NCBI GenBank assembly: GCA_015146655.1
Contig: VKHL01000007.1
Coordinates: 124,001 to 188,000, forward strand
Length of the DNA stretch: 64,000 nt
Reading direction: 5' to 3'
Source of the DNA: Ochromonas danica
Lineage: Eukaryota > Sar > Chrysophyceae > Chromulinales > Chromulinaceae
The position numbers were made by a program, and so were the translations under genes. Positions within the stretch are counted from its first letter, which is position 1. Each line of letters starts with the position of its first letter. Positions 35,537-45,969 of the stretch are shown here, piece by piece. Under the pieces are notes generated by a model that was given only the letters and a program-made list of their open reading frames with translations, searched no databases and was not told where the DNA came from.

Positions 35537-35839
35537 AACATTTCTGGGCAAATGTTGTGTAGAATAGAATAGCAATAGTCAGTCTACTGTAAATAGCAAT
35601 TCTCTTTCTTTGTTTCCAAAAGAATACTTGAATTGAAAAGGCATTGGAAAACATTTAAGACCTTACACAAATTATGATTCACCCTACCAAGCAACGAATC
35701 GCCTGACAGTGACAAAATGGGTTGACCCATAAATAGAGATGAACTATCACAACAACTTTCCCGGGCTCATTTACGCGTTATTGAGGCACTTAACGACCAT
35801 CATTCTGTGATCTGCCTGATCGACTATGTACAAAGCACT
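35537..35839. other. Convergent intergenic gap
   Basis: About 300 bp between the stop codons of Sen34 (+) and PPDK (-). AT-rich, with no open frame or repeat that I can support; it should hold the two polyadenylation regions. Confidence 0.4.
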
Positions 35840-38800
35840 TTAGTGCTTCTTCTCCTTGTGCTCATTAGCGATTTCCACTGCTGTCTGAGCAGCCGCCAAT
35901 CGAGCAACTGGCACACGGAAAGGCGAGCACGAGACATAATCGAGTCCAGCACGCACGAAGAAACGCACTGAGCGAGGGTCACCGCCATGCTCACCACAGA
36001 TACCGGCCTTGAAGCCAGGAATCTTTCCGTTGTCATTGGCAACAGCCCGGCCAGCGTTGACGGAACTAGAGATGAGAGCTCCGACACCATGAGTGTCGAT
36101 AGTTTGGAAAGGATCGCTCTCAAGCAGACCCTTCTTGAGGTAAGTAGGCAAGTAGGAACCAACATCATCACGAGAGAAACCATAGGTCATTTGAGTGAGA
36201 TCGTTGGTGCCATAAGAGAAGAACTGAGCTCCAGCCTCAGCTATCTCTTTGGCAGTGAGCGCAGCGCGAGGGACTTCAATCATGGTGCCAATCTTGCATT
36301 CCACACCTTGGCCACCATGTTCGCGGAAAACCTTTGCAAAGGTGTCGCGAATTAAACGAGCTTGATTTTCGAACTCATTAGCTGAGCCAATGAGAGGAAT
36401 CATAATTTCTGGGTGAGGGTCCAGTCCCTTCTTGTACTTGTTGTTAATGGCAGCCTCGACGAGAGCACGAGCTTGCATCTCGATCAACTCGGGCATGACA
36501 ACACCCAAGCGGCAACCACGGAGACCCAACATAGGGTTGACCTCCTCCATACGCTCAATAGCATGCTTGCACTCCTCTAAGGTCATACCGACATCTTTAG
36601 CAAATTCCTCGTCAACGCTCTCCACCGCAGGAAGGAACTATTATATCATATTATTCAAAAATAAGGGCATGTTATCAACAAGAGGAAACAAGCAATAATA
36701 ATTGTCATACCTCATGCAAAGGAGGATCGAGGAGACGAACAGTGACTGGCAAGCCATCCATGGCTTCGAGGATACCTTCGAAGTCACTACGTTGGAAAGG
36801 CAAGAGCTCTTCCAAGGCCTTGTTACGGTGCTCTGGTGACTTGGAGAGAATCATACGTCTTACAACACGAATACGATCCTCGGAGAAGAACATATGTTCG
36901 GTTCTAGTGAGACCAATACCTTGGGCACCATTCTTGCGAGCCTCACGAGCATCCTCTGGAGTATCAGCATTGGCCAGAACACGGATAGTTCTGCGCTCAT
37001 CCACCCACTTCATCAGCTGGACAGTGTCAGCGGAAGATTCGATGGAAGGAGGGTGCAATTCTTGCTTGCCCAAGATAACCTCTCCAGTATCACCGTTCAA
37101 GCTGATCCAATCACCTTGATGCAAGGTGACGGCAGACTTGCCCGAAGCCTTAGGATAAAATGTGATGGTACCAGCCTCATAGTCGATCTTGAGATCATCA
37201 CATCCACAAACACAAGGCTTTCCCCATCCTCTGGCCACGACAGCAGCATGCGAAGTCATACCACCACGGGCAGTGAGCACACCTTCAGAAGCCCACATAC
37301 CACCGACGTCCTCAGGAGAAGTCTCGTCACGAACCAGGATGCACTTCTCACCGCTGGTTTCCATGGCTTCAGCAGCCTCAGGAGAGAACACAATCTTACC
37401 AACAGCAGCACCTGGGGAGGCAGGCAAGCCCTTGGCCAACACATTCTCCTTGTAGGCCTTGGTAGTGGTGCTCTTGAATTGAGGGTGCAATAATTGGTTG
37501 AGATGCTCGGGCTTGACCATCAGCACAGCTTGGTCAGGAGTGGCAAGACCTTCCTTCACCATGTCGACAGCAATCTTCACGGCAGCTGGACCGACGCGCT
37601 TTCCAGAGCGAGTCTGCAACATGAAAAGCTTGCCTTCTTGAATAGTGAATTCAATATCTTGCATATCATGGTAGTGCTTCTCGAGAATCTTAACGTTGTC
37701 CAGAAGTTGGTGGTAAGCTTGAGGAAGAGACTCCTCCAACTTCACAATAGGCAAAGGAGTGCGGATACCAGCCACCACATCTTCTCCTTGGGCATTGATC
37801 AGATATTCACCATAGAGCTTAAACTCACCAGTGTTAGGATTGCGGCTGAAGCAAACACCAGTTCCAGAAGTTGGACCCATGTTACCGAAGACCATGGCTT
37901 GGACATTGACAGCGGTACCAAGCAGACCAGTGATTCCCTCTGCCTCGCGATAGCGAATAGCACGATCAGACCTCCAGGAGTCAAAGACTGCCTTAATGGC
38001 AGCATACAACTGAGCATAAGGATCAGTGAGGAACTCATGACCATGGCGAACATAGACGTCCTTGTATTGAGCGACAAGGGTCTTCAAGTGTTCCACTTCA
38101 AGCTCGGAATCTTCCTTGACACCCACCTTAGCCTTCAAAGCAAAGAGGAGTGACTCAAAGTCATGAGAAGGAATGTTCATCACCACGTTGCCGAACATAC
38201 CAAGGAAGCGGCGATAAGAGTCCCAAGCAAACTGCTCACCGAAGTCGGCAGAGAGACCCTGCACCACCTCGTCGTTCAAGCCAAGGTTAAGAATAGTGTC
38301 CATCATGCCAGGCATGGAGATAGCAGCACCGGAACGGACGGACACCAACAAAGGCTTCTTGGCATCGCCAAAATGTCTGCCCATCTCTTTCTCAACTGAG
38401 GCAACGCCCTTCAAGACCTCAGGCCAAACGTTCTTGGGGAGATGTCCATGAGCATGATGATACTGGCTGCACACCTCAGTGGTAAGAGTGAATCCTGGAG
38501 GAACAGACAGGCCCAAAGCACTCATGCCAGCGAGATTGGCACCCTTGCCACCCAAGAGCCATTTGAACTTGTTGAAATCAGTGTCACTCTTCTGACCCTT
38601 GCCGAAGACATGCACCTAGCACGTTGAAAATAAGACAAATTGTGGTTAGAAGATGACAATGACCCATCATCCTATCCAGACATGAGTTCTACTTACTGCC
38701 TCATGCTTCAGATGAACATCCACTCCAACAGGAGGCTGGAAACCAGTCTTATGCTGAGTGGCAGCGAGTCTCAGATCCAAACGAGGACGGAAGAGAGGAG

Positions 38801-38936
38801 AACTGGGTAGCCGATAGGCTTCAAGGAAAGATGGCTTGGTAGACTGTAAAGCTTTGCTGTTAATCGCAAAGGCATGGGCTTGATTGGTTAATAAGGCTAG
38901 GACAGCCAATGTAACAAGGAACAACTGAAACAGCAT
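35840..38936 (-). CDS. Pyruvate, phosphate dikinase, plastid-targeted
   Basis: Interconverts pyruvate, ATP and phosphate with PEP, AMP and PPi. Exons 38936-38697, 38615-36711 and 36637-35840, introns of 81 and 73 nt, 980 aa. Residues 1-22 are a signal peptide with predicted cleavage AHA|FAINS, then a Ser/Arg-rich transit segment to about residue 78; this is the red-lineage bipartite plastid leader. The enzyme proper starts VHVFGKG with [10 protein letters not shown] (ATP-grasp start), has the phosphohistidine loop [21 protein letters not shown] (catalytic His), the [12 protein letters not shown]-domain start, [14 protein letters not shown], and the terminal CGEHGGDP with [16 protein letters not shown]. 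All core motifs are intact, so the enzyme looks active. Exon 1 corresponds almost exactly to the targeting leader. Confidence 0.97.
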
Positions 38937-39573
38937 CTCGAAAGACTTTCACCTTTGTCAAAAAAAAAGGAAGAAATCAAATGATTATGAAGAAGCAGAA
39001 GAAGGGGCTAATAACCACCACTCTCTCAGTTCAACTGGAAAGGATATTGAATGATGAGGCAGCGACGTGGAACAAAGCTGTCCTCTCTTGTCTTGTTGTT
39101 CAGTCACGGTAGAGTGCAGAGACGTGAAGTGGGAGGGGCGCAGAGAGGTGCGCAGGCCAAAGTCAAGCCGCGGAGGGAAAAGGGAAGTTCAACTTCCACC
39201 CCTGCTGTGTCAGCCCCCACACTGGGGAGAGGACTTTCAACTGCTCTTTTCAGGGTTTTCAAAAGCAGTAGAAGAAGTTCGAACCTGGGCGGACTTCAAT
39301 TCTTTGGTCGGCTTCTTCAAAGAACAAAGGAGGGCGAAGGGCGAAGGAAGGTTTTCCTTGGGTCTATTGAAGGTGTGTTTGGAGGAAGGGCAGCAACAAC
39401 AACAAATGACAGAACTGTAACAGTGGGGAGGGTGAATGTAGTTGTTCACTTCGTTGGCGGCTCCCAACGGTTATGAGCTAACTTCCTACTCAGATGGAAG
39501 TTAACCCCAAGGTGGGAGAACAAAGTCACAAACAAAGTCACAAACAAAGTCTCAACAACAATCAAGCTTGGTG
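38937..39573. other. Intergenic region with no supported gene
   Basis: Between PPDK start and GPATCH1 stop (both minus). Overlapping plus-strand open frames of 117 and 141 codons share the same bases and have no recognisable domain, so I do not call them. An 11-bp unit (ACAAAGTCACA) is repeated about three times at 39520-39556, just before the GPATCH1 stop. Confidence 0.4.
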
Positions 39574-41988
39574 TTATTTCTTTACAACTCTCCCATGACC
39601 TGCTGAGAATCTCCTTCTTCTCCTTGCAGCCTCAGCACTATCTTCACTGTCACTCTCATCGGCTCTCGACGGGCCCACACTTAGGCTCTCCTTCTTCTTC
39701 TCAGTAGATCGAGGAAGCTCAATCATGATATCTGTCTTGCCACGTTCGCCGTCATTGCCATCTGAACTATCCTCCGCTCCATCCCCAGCTGACCAAGAAA
39801 GTGAACTTTGTCGACCGTTCGCACTTTTCCCTCCTTCGCCAATTTTTGGTTTAAGCGCTCTCCCAGATTTTCCAGCTACTCTGCCAACTGAGACTTGTGT
39901 TCCAGAAGGAGCATGTCTGGACGCATCGCCTCTCTGTGAACGCGGAATAAAGACCGCCACTCTGGATGAAGGAGCTTCAATTTCTTCCGTTGCTTTCTTC
40001 TCGTTGAATATTTCTGTCTTTGTTGATTCGGCTTTTAATATAGAAGCCTGTGGATCCACATGCATATCTGAGCTTTGTCCGCTGGTCTTTTCACTTCGAC
40101 CATTATCACCAGGAGACTTATTTTCGTTGGTTTCGACATGCTTGGCATCGTCAACACGTTCATGCTCTTCATCTCCTTCTTCATCACTCTCCTCCTCCTC
40201 CTCATCATCATCATCGTCACCATCATCAAAAATGGATCGAAACAGGTCTATTGGAGGTTTGTTCAGATTATGATAGACATCTTGTTCCAGTCTTTGTTCA
40301 TTAAGCGCTGTGTCATCAAGACTTCCACCATCTTCTCGTGAAGAGCCTGCTTTGCTACCCCTTCCAGATGAACTTGGCACTCCCTCATTACCATCAGCCC
40401 CACGAAGGAGAGGATCAGTAGCATTACCAAATACCTTGGCTAGTACGGGGTCCACTGAAGTATTGTTGCCTGCATCATTTGCGCTAGTAACTGCAGCAGC
40501 TGCAGCTGAGATATCGGGCACTTTAACATTGCAACGCTTACACAGCAAGGATGATGGAGTCCATAGAGAGGTCTGTCGCACCATTCTGAACTCCCCTGCT
40601 GTCTTAACTTCCTGCTTGATAGCCTCATCTTTAGCATTAGATGGCAGTGACGTCTTCAAATCTTCCGCTTTAACAATTCCACCTTCTTTAACAGACGACA
40701 TTGGTTCTTCCTTGTTGCTGGCAGAAGTAAAGCGATTTTTAAACGCTTCTGCCAATGCTTGAAAACGACTGCTTTGCGCCAGCATAGGTCTGTCCTGCTC
40801 TACTTGATCGTTGGAACCCTGCGCCCCGTGCAATTGTTGAGACAGGGCTTTAATACGTGCTTGGTCTTCTGGTTTTAGCAACTGGAACACAGATTGTTTT
40901 GTGGCCACTTCTTCGCCTAACAACTGCCCTCTCTGAGAAACCTTACTAGAAATATTGATCGATGTGGATTGATTAGATGATGCAATGCCTGCAGAGACAG
41001 CTGCGGGTTGGTGAAAGACGTGACGAGGGGAAAAGTCCTTCGGAAGGACAGGTGGAGGATAATGCGCCACCGCTTCCTGAGCCCTCTGTGCGACATGAAA
41101 TCCTGGAATGGGTGGTTTATGATCTGAAGGACAGAGCTTTTGCAAAACATCAGCTGTAAGAGGGGTGGACTTCGATTTGTTCGCCATGTCAAACTCTTCT
41201 GTGTCATCCACGATAAATGATGAAAATTGATTCTTCTCCTCCATGTCATATACATTATCATCGTCATCGTCGTCCTCATATCCTCGGTTTAATCCACTGC
41301 TTAAAAGCGGACCTTTTGGCTTTTTGAATAGGTCCTGGACATGATATCTGCTGCCTCGTTGACTGTTGCCACTGCTTCCCAGATGATCCCGCGTGGGTCT
41401 GAGCAAACTTCCCGTAAAGACACAGCCTACCCCTAGAAAGTCCTTCTTGGGCTCAGGAAGCTTGGATAAGATGTTATCTTCTGGGGCAAAGGTGACTCTG
41501 CCACTCTCCAGAGCTTGTCTTGGGATTGCCGTGCCAGTGGTCTTGCCATCCACTGCCTCCGTGAGGTGATTTCTCCTGGTCACTCTGGGACCAATACCTT
41601 GGCCAGGCTTCCATCCTAACAAGCCTAGAAGCTTCTGCCCCATGGAGTTGGAAGGTTCTAGGATGATGTGTGACAGAGCATGTCCAATCTCTGCCCTTTC
41701 CTCACCAGATGACTTGCCTTTCTTAGAAGCAAAACTATCCATTCCTTCTTTAGCAGTTAAATCACCACCAAGCAAGCCATCATCTTCATCCATAAAGTCT
41801 TCAACTCGTTGTCGTTTGACTGAGGCACGATCTGATCGGGAGGAGCGGAAAGTCGATGGTTTGAATCCTTCCTCACTACCGACCGTATTGTAATAACCAG
41901 CACTAAATCCTCCTGTAAATGCTCCATGAAATCGTTGTCTTCCTTGTGCATCCGTGACAGCCCCAGTCTTTGCTCCACTCTTTCTCAT
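39574..41988 (-). CDS. G-patch protein, GPATCH1/TOUGH family
   Basis: Nuclear RNA-processing factor associated with late spliceosomes; G-patch proteins activate DEAH helicases. Single exon, 804 aa. The N-terminal family block RFHGAFTGGFSAGYYNTVGS and KPSTFRSSR (residues 19-50) is diagnostic; the G-patch follows at about 112-140 (SMGQKLLGLLGWKPGQGIGPR). The middle contains the conserved LCPSDHKPPIPGFH and FSPRHVF-type segment and the downstream RFQALAEAFKNRF helix. The C-terminal third is acidic and disordered with DDGDDDDDEEEEESDEEGDE and an Arg-rich end RRRRRFSAG. The start at MRKSG is supported by the family N-terminus following within 20 residues; an upstream coding exon cannot be excluded. 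It shares a 166-bp divergent promoter with the COMMD5-like gene. Confidence 0.93.
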   Translation of the reverse strand: MRKSGAKTGAVTDAQGRQRFHGAFTGGFSAGYYNTVGSEEGFKPSTFRSSRSDRASVKRQRVEDFMDEDDGLLGGDLTAKEGMDSFASKKGKSSGEERAEIGHALSHIILEPSNSMGQKLLGLLGWKPGQGIGPRVTRRNHLTEAVDGKTTGTAIPRQALESGRVTFAPEDNILSKLPEPKKDFLGVGCVFTGSLLRPTRDHLGSSGNSQRGSRYHVQDLFKKPKGPLLSSGLNRGYEDDDDDDNVYDMEEKNQFSSFIVDDTEEFDMANKSKSTPLTADVLQKLCPSDHKPPIPGFHVAQRAQEAVAHYPPPVLPKDFSPRHVFHQPAAVSAGIASSNQSTSINISSKVSQRGQLLGEEVATKQSVFQLLKPEDQARIKALSQQLHGAQGSNDQVEQDRPMLAQSSRFQALAEAFKNRFTSASNKEEPMSSVKEGGIVKAEDLKTSLPSNAKDEAIKQEVKTAGEFRMVRQTSLWTPSSLLCKRCNVKVPDISAAAAAVTSANDAGNNTSVDPVLAKVFGNATDPLLRGADGNEGVPSSSGRGSKAGSSREDGGSLDDTALNEQRLEQDVYHNLNKPPIDLFRSIFDDGDDDDDEEEEESDEEGDEEHERVDDAKHVETNENKSPGDNGRSEKTSGQSSDMHVDPQASILKAESTKTEIFNEKKATEEIEAPSSRVAVFIPRSQRGDASRHAPSGTQVSVGRVAGKSGRALKPKIGEGGKSANGRQSSLSWSAGDGAEDSSDGNDGERGKTDIMIELPRSTEKKKESLSVGPSRADESDSEDSAEAARRRRRFSAGHGRVVKK

Positions 41989-42019
41989 CCCTATTTGGTC
42001 ATGAAGACGCTGTTTCCTG

Positions 42020-42082
42020 CCTTCATGTCAAAAGATGTCAAAAGACGTCAAAATGATCAAAAGACTGCGCAAATATGTCAAA
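42020..42082. promoter_or_regulatory. TCAAAA repeat cluster in a divergent promoter
   Basis: In the 166 bp between GPATCH1 and the COMMD5-like gene there are five copies of (A/G)TCAAAA within about 60 bp, three of them as ATGTCAAAA. Regular spacing of roughly 10-15 bp suggests a bound factor or a short degenerate tandem repeat. Function inferred from position only. Confidence 0.4.
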
Positions 42083-42154
42083 AATCTGGATAAATGCTCT
42101 TCCCTCTGCCAAGATCCCATGAATTATCTATCATCATCACTTTGAAGAATTACC

Positions 42155-42993
42155 ATGGCGAGACCTCTATCATTTGGTAAAGGCAAAGCTGGTGCAGCCA
42201 ATCCAGCTGATAGTACAAAGTTTCCCAGCAGTTTAGTAGAAGTCACCACCTTCTTTGCTGGTCCTGTTCCCGAAGAGATCAAAGCCTCAGTCCCACTCTT
42301 CCACGCACTTTCCATGGAACAAGTCACTGAATTGATCACTTTATCCTCTCAATACCTACAACAAGACAGTAAAGAGTTTGTGATTCATGAGACCTTCTAT
42401 GACAAGTTCTCCTCCCCAGAAGTTGCCAATACATTATTAACTGCTACTTTCCTCATCCTACGCACTGCCTTGCGAAACAAAGTGAAGATCTCTGTGATCA
42501 AGAACGACTTGCTAGCTATGAACCTACCCAGTACTGTGGTCGATCAAGTCAGTGAGGAGATGGTTCAACACCGCAAAGTGTTGGAAAGTGTGGCTGTGCG
42601 GCAGCAGAGAATGCGCTTGCCTGGCCTCGAGAAGGTGCGATGGAGGATCGACGTCTCCATCTCCTCGGGTTCTCTATCAAGAGTAATGAGACCTAATATC
42701 CTAATGCAGGTACTGTATATTCAACTCACTTGTTGCTGTTGCTTGTTATTATGGTAATGGTGTCTAACATGACAATGGTACGTGCTAACAACTGCTATTA
42801 ACTGCTATTTCTTTATTAGTTGGTGAAGAAAGATGGCACTGTTTCGACCTTTGAAGTGAGCTTGGAGCAGTTCAATCAATTGAGATACAGTGTAGCGAAG
42901 GTGTTAAACGACATCAACACTATGGAGAGACATCCTATCCTTCGCATAGTGAACGAGTTTCGCCGGAGAGAAGAAGAAGAATATAACCATTAA
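42155..42993 (+). CDS. COMM-domain protein, COMMD5-like
   Basis: Predicted subunit of the COMMD/CCC complex that works with retromer/retriever in endosomal recycling. Exon 1 42155-42709, a 110-nt intron, and exon 2 42820-42993 give 242 aa. The N-terminal helical domain has SMEQVTELITLSSQYL and a long amphipathic region; the COMM domain begins at about residue 165 with KVRWRIDVSISSGSLSRVMRP and continues across the intron with LVKKDGTVSTFEVSLEQFNQLRYSVA and VLNDINTMERHPIL. The wording RYSVA.VL and the WR.DVSIS start are closest to COMMD5. It ends with EEEEYNH. The neighbour downstream is convergent, 150 bp away. Confidence 0.88.
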
Positions 42994-43144
42994 CTTCTCT
43001 TCTCTCTTCCTCTCTCTTGTTCTACTTTGTGTCATGGGATACCTTAGTCTTAGTATCAAACAAAGCACCTGTATACAGTATCACAACAGTCTAAGACAAA
43101 GAAGATCATCATCGTCGTCATTGTTGTCTTCCCTATTGTTCTGT

Positions 43145-44018
43145 CTAACGTCTCTTCTGTCTCATGTCTCGGTAATAAGCTTTGACCTTCTCCGTGCGCA
43201 CCTCCTTGCTGTCTAGTCGAGCACCATTAGGGTCAAGTAGAAGATGCATCAGCTTCTGATTGTGCTGCTTCAGTCCATCCTGGTCTAACAAGATGTTTCC
43301 CTGGATGCCTTCGACTTGAACAGGAACCAAGGAAGAGCTGCCGATGTAGCCCTTCATGCCTCCTTCACTCAACACTCTCTCAGCAGTCATCTTGGGATCA
43401 GTAAATCTGGCCTTTCCCAAGCTCACTTCGATCTTACGACCTGGCTGTCCGAAGATATTGTGCATCTGGAAGCCCAGTCGTCTCTTGTCAGCGGAGAGGT
43501 AGGCCTGGTAGACTGTCTGATGGGCGAAGCGACGAGAACAGTACAAGAAGGCAGCCGTGGCAGCCAGACCGTAGTACCCCCAAGTAGGATCACCACCTAG
43601 GTCAATGTCACCATACATCTTTCCTTCGAAGAGGATGGTGCTGGCGAGGATGCTGCTCCAGTACTACAAGACAAGGCAAGGTAGTGTAAGGTAGTGCAGT
43701 ACAGGGTAGTGAGGTCAGGGCAAGGCTTACCATAGCAGAGACGCCGGTCACACCCATCATAACGATGACAGTGGACTTTTGGGACATCTTATAGAGCAGC
43801 TCCACGGGGTCATTTGGGGAGGAGGACGAGGAGGAGGTCTGAGTACTGCCATTAGCACTTCCACCATTAGGAACTGCTTTGTCCATAGCACGTCGACTAG
43901 TAGAGTAAAAAGCAGGTCGAGTAGGCACTATTGGCCGCCTTTTAAGAAGTCGAATCATGTTCATGTTTTCACCTTCTTCTATCTTCCCCAGCAGTAGCAC
44001 CAGCGCCGCCCTCGCCAT
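43145..44018 (-). CDS. Mitochondrial membrane protein, TMEM70/186/223-like
   Basis: Exon 1 44018-43731, a 67-nt intron and exon 2 43663-43145 give 268 aa from the first ATG; starting at the later Met (about residue 19-21, MIRLLKRRPIVPTRPAFYSTSRR) would give a textbook mitochondrial presequence, so translation probably begins there. Two hydrophobic segments follow: KSTVIVMMGVTGVSAMYWSSIL and GYYGLAATAAFLYCSRR. After them a beta-rich tail has YLSADKRRLGFQMHNIFG and GRKIEVSLGKARF, a pattern I associate with DUF1301 inner-membrane assembly factors (TMEM70, TMEM186, TMEM223). The family call is from memory and tentative; the mitochondrial membrane location is better supported. Confidence 0.7.
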
Positions 44019-44189
44019 CTTTTATGTAATTCCTTAAATCTGACAAAAGTCGTTTCTCTGAAAGAAACGCGTTTCTTTCTGTCTCTCTCTCTCTCTCACC
44101 CCCATCATCATGCACCATCACATAATTTACATAGTGTAGACCTATTCCAGAGACACTCAGTTCGGTCAGTCTGATAGACAAGCAGGCAG

Positions 44190-45731
44190 ATGGACTCTAC
44201 CTCTCAACCTCGTAGTCTTCAAGTCATTTTTATTCGTCATGCTGAGACTCAAGAGAATGTTAAAGTCAGTGCAGCTGCTGAAGTACTACTAGACTTATCT
44301 CGCTTCTCTCTGCCCTCCTGGCATCATCTTTCCCAAAGCCTTTCTTTACTCTTCCTGCATGAGAATTCTTCTTTGACACCACGTGGTCAAGAGCAGTTAG
44401 AGAGGATGTCTCAGGCTATGAGAGAGAGTGGCTTCTGGTCGAAGCATGACTTCCAGCTCTGTCTGTACAGTCCGTACGAGAGAACCAAAGCCACGGCCCT
44501 CGCCCTCCTCCCACCTGACAAGCTGTCTCTGTCTCGTGAGAGCAGTCTTCTTAAAGAGATATCCCCTCTACAGCATCTCTACTCCAGCCAGCTGGCAGGT
44601 CGTATTCGTGAGCTGGAGGACTACCTGGTCGAGCTGTCCGCCTCCGACGACTCTCTGAGAGAGATCGTACTAGTAGGACACTGCAAGTACTTCCAAGAGT
44701 TGCTTAATATGGATTCCTTTATGTGGAATTGTGATGTTTGGAAGGCTAATTTCATCATTTCTGCCAATACAGGCCGGGGGATGTGGACTGACCTCAATCT
44801 GCTGCTACGATCACCTCTTGCCTCTCCACATCCTGCAGATAGTCTTACCCTTTGGAGATATGTGAATAAACTGAGAAGGAAAGGAAGTAAGTCTCGGAGA
44901 GGAGGTGGTGGTCTACATGTTCCTGCTGGAGGAGGAAGAGGTACAGCAGGTCGTCGTGAAGAAGACGATGGAGAGGAACCAATCTGTCGTATTTGTCAAG
45001 CTTATCAATCAGAGATGCCTGAGAAGGTTCTCATTCGTCCTTGTTTGTGTTCAGGATCACAGGCTTTCGTCCATGTGGACTGTCTCAATCAATGGCGTGC
45101 TACCTCCTCAGAGGCCTTCACCAAGTGCTCTATTTGCCAATATCAATATCAGATTAAGAGGTCCAAGATGCTGACATTGCTTACAAATCCTATTTTACAT
45201 GTTATATTAGCTATTGTGACTTCATTGACTGTTTCCTATGCAGTTGGTTGTGTGGCAGAGATGGTGTTGTCTGAAAAGCATCTGACATGGTTAGACAGCT
45301 TGTTCTCAGATTTGACTGAAAGCTGTGGTCCCTTAACACAGAAGGGCGTGAATGTTCATCTAGATCACTTATATGGCAAAGTGGGTGGGTATCTTGCGCG
45401 AGTTGTGATTTGGCTGCTTTGTGGTACTTGGGGCCCTTTCTGGAAGCGTTGGTGGGTGGGATTGGTCATCACTGGCGTCTTCGGTCAATTTCTGCAGTTC
45501 TTCTTCCCCTTGTTTATGTTAGGGATACAAAATCAAAATCGAGGACAATTTGCTGGAATGTTCGGAATGACTTTCGTCTGGTTTAACTCGATGAACTTTG
45601 CTAACACAGTGAAGATATGGACTATCATTGGTCAGTGGTGGCTGATTAACAATCTTTACTTGTATACATTGGCGCAGACACAGCAAGTGGCAATGACATG
45701 GTTTGGCGACGAGATACTTGAGCGAACTTAA
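44190..45731 (+). CDS. Histidine phosphatase / RING-CH E3 ligase fusion membrane protein
   Basis: One continuous 513-codon frame. Residues 10-230 are a phosphoglycerate-mutase/SixA-type histidine phosphatase: RHAET (R16, H17), LTPRGQEQL, SPYERTKATA (R98), KEISPL acid site, and LVGHC (H164). All four catalytic positions are present. A Gly/Arg-rich linker leads to a C4HC3 RING-CH from residue 266 (CRIC, PCLC, HVDC, CSIC) and then to several hydrophobic segments (HVILAIVTSLTVSYAVG, VIWLLCGTWGPF, VGLVITGVFGQFLQFFFPLFMLGI, WWLINNLYLYTLA). The linker contains a possible in-frame 63-nt intron (44887-44949, GTAAGT to CAG); with or without it the two domains stay in one frame. I know of no described family with this order. 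It would tether a phosphatase and a ubiquitin ligase to a membrane. The RING-CH DNA is nearly identical to that at 34067-34225. Confidence 0.88.
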   Translation: MDSTSQPRSLQVIFIRHAETQENVKVSAAAEVLLDLSRFSLPSWHHLSQSLSLLFLHENSSLTPRGQEQLERMSQAMRESGFWSKHDFQLCLYSPYERTKATALALLPPDKLSLSRESSLLKEISPLQHLYSSQLAGRIRELEDYLVELSASDDSLREIVLVGHCKYFQELLNMDSFMWNCDVWKANFIISANTGRGMWTDLNLLLRSPLASPHPADSLTLWRYVNKLRRKGSKSRRGGGGLHVPAGGGRGTAGRREEDDGEEPICRICQAYQSEMPEKVLIRPCLCSGSQAFVHVDCLNQWRATSSEAFTKCSICQYQYQIKRSKMLTLLTNPILHVILAIVTSLTVSYAVGCVAEMVLSEKHLTWLDSLFSDLTESCGPLTQKGVNVHLDHLYGKVGGYLARVVIWLLCGTWGPFWKRWWVGLVITGVFGQFLQFFFPLFMLGIQNQNRGQFAGMFGMTFVWFNSMNFANTVKIWTIIGQWWLINNLYLYTLAQTQQVAMTWFGDEILERT

Positions 45732-45969
45732 AGGAGCTATGGTATCAAGAAATGGTTTTAAAGACAAAGCAGTCGCGGTAGTCCTTTCATTCCTCTTACC
45801 AGCGATAAGTCTACATACTACAGTTTGTAAATAATTTCTCAGCTTCTTAGGCAGTGATTAAGATAGAATCTCATTGCTCAACTCGATCTGAAAATGCTTG
45901 AAAAGCGATGTTCAGAACCGGAAAGCAAGCCGAACGAGAATAATGCCATTGGATTATCTGGTAAGCCTT
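45732..45969. other. Convergent gap carrying the start of a duplicated unit
   Basis: Downstream of the fusion gene and of lysozyme copy A. The sequence from about 45870 (CTCGATCTGAAAATGCTTGA and following) recurs downstream of copy B at about 46955, so the tandem duplication includes 3' flanking DNA. Confidence 0.6.

Noticed and set aside
39051-39476. Two overlapping plus-strand frames of 141 and 117 codons
   Set aside because: They use the same bases in different frames and neither has recognisable features; not separable from chance.
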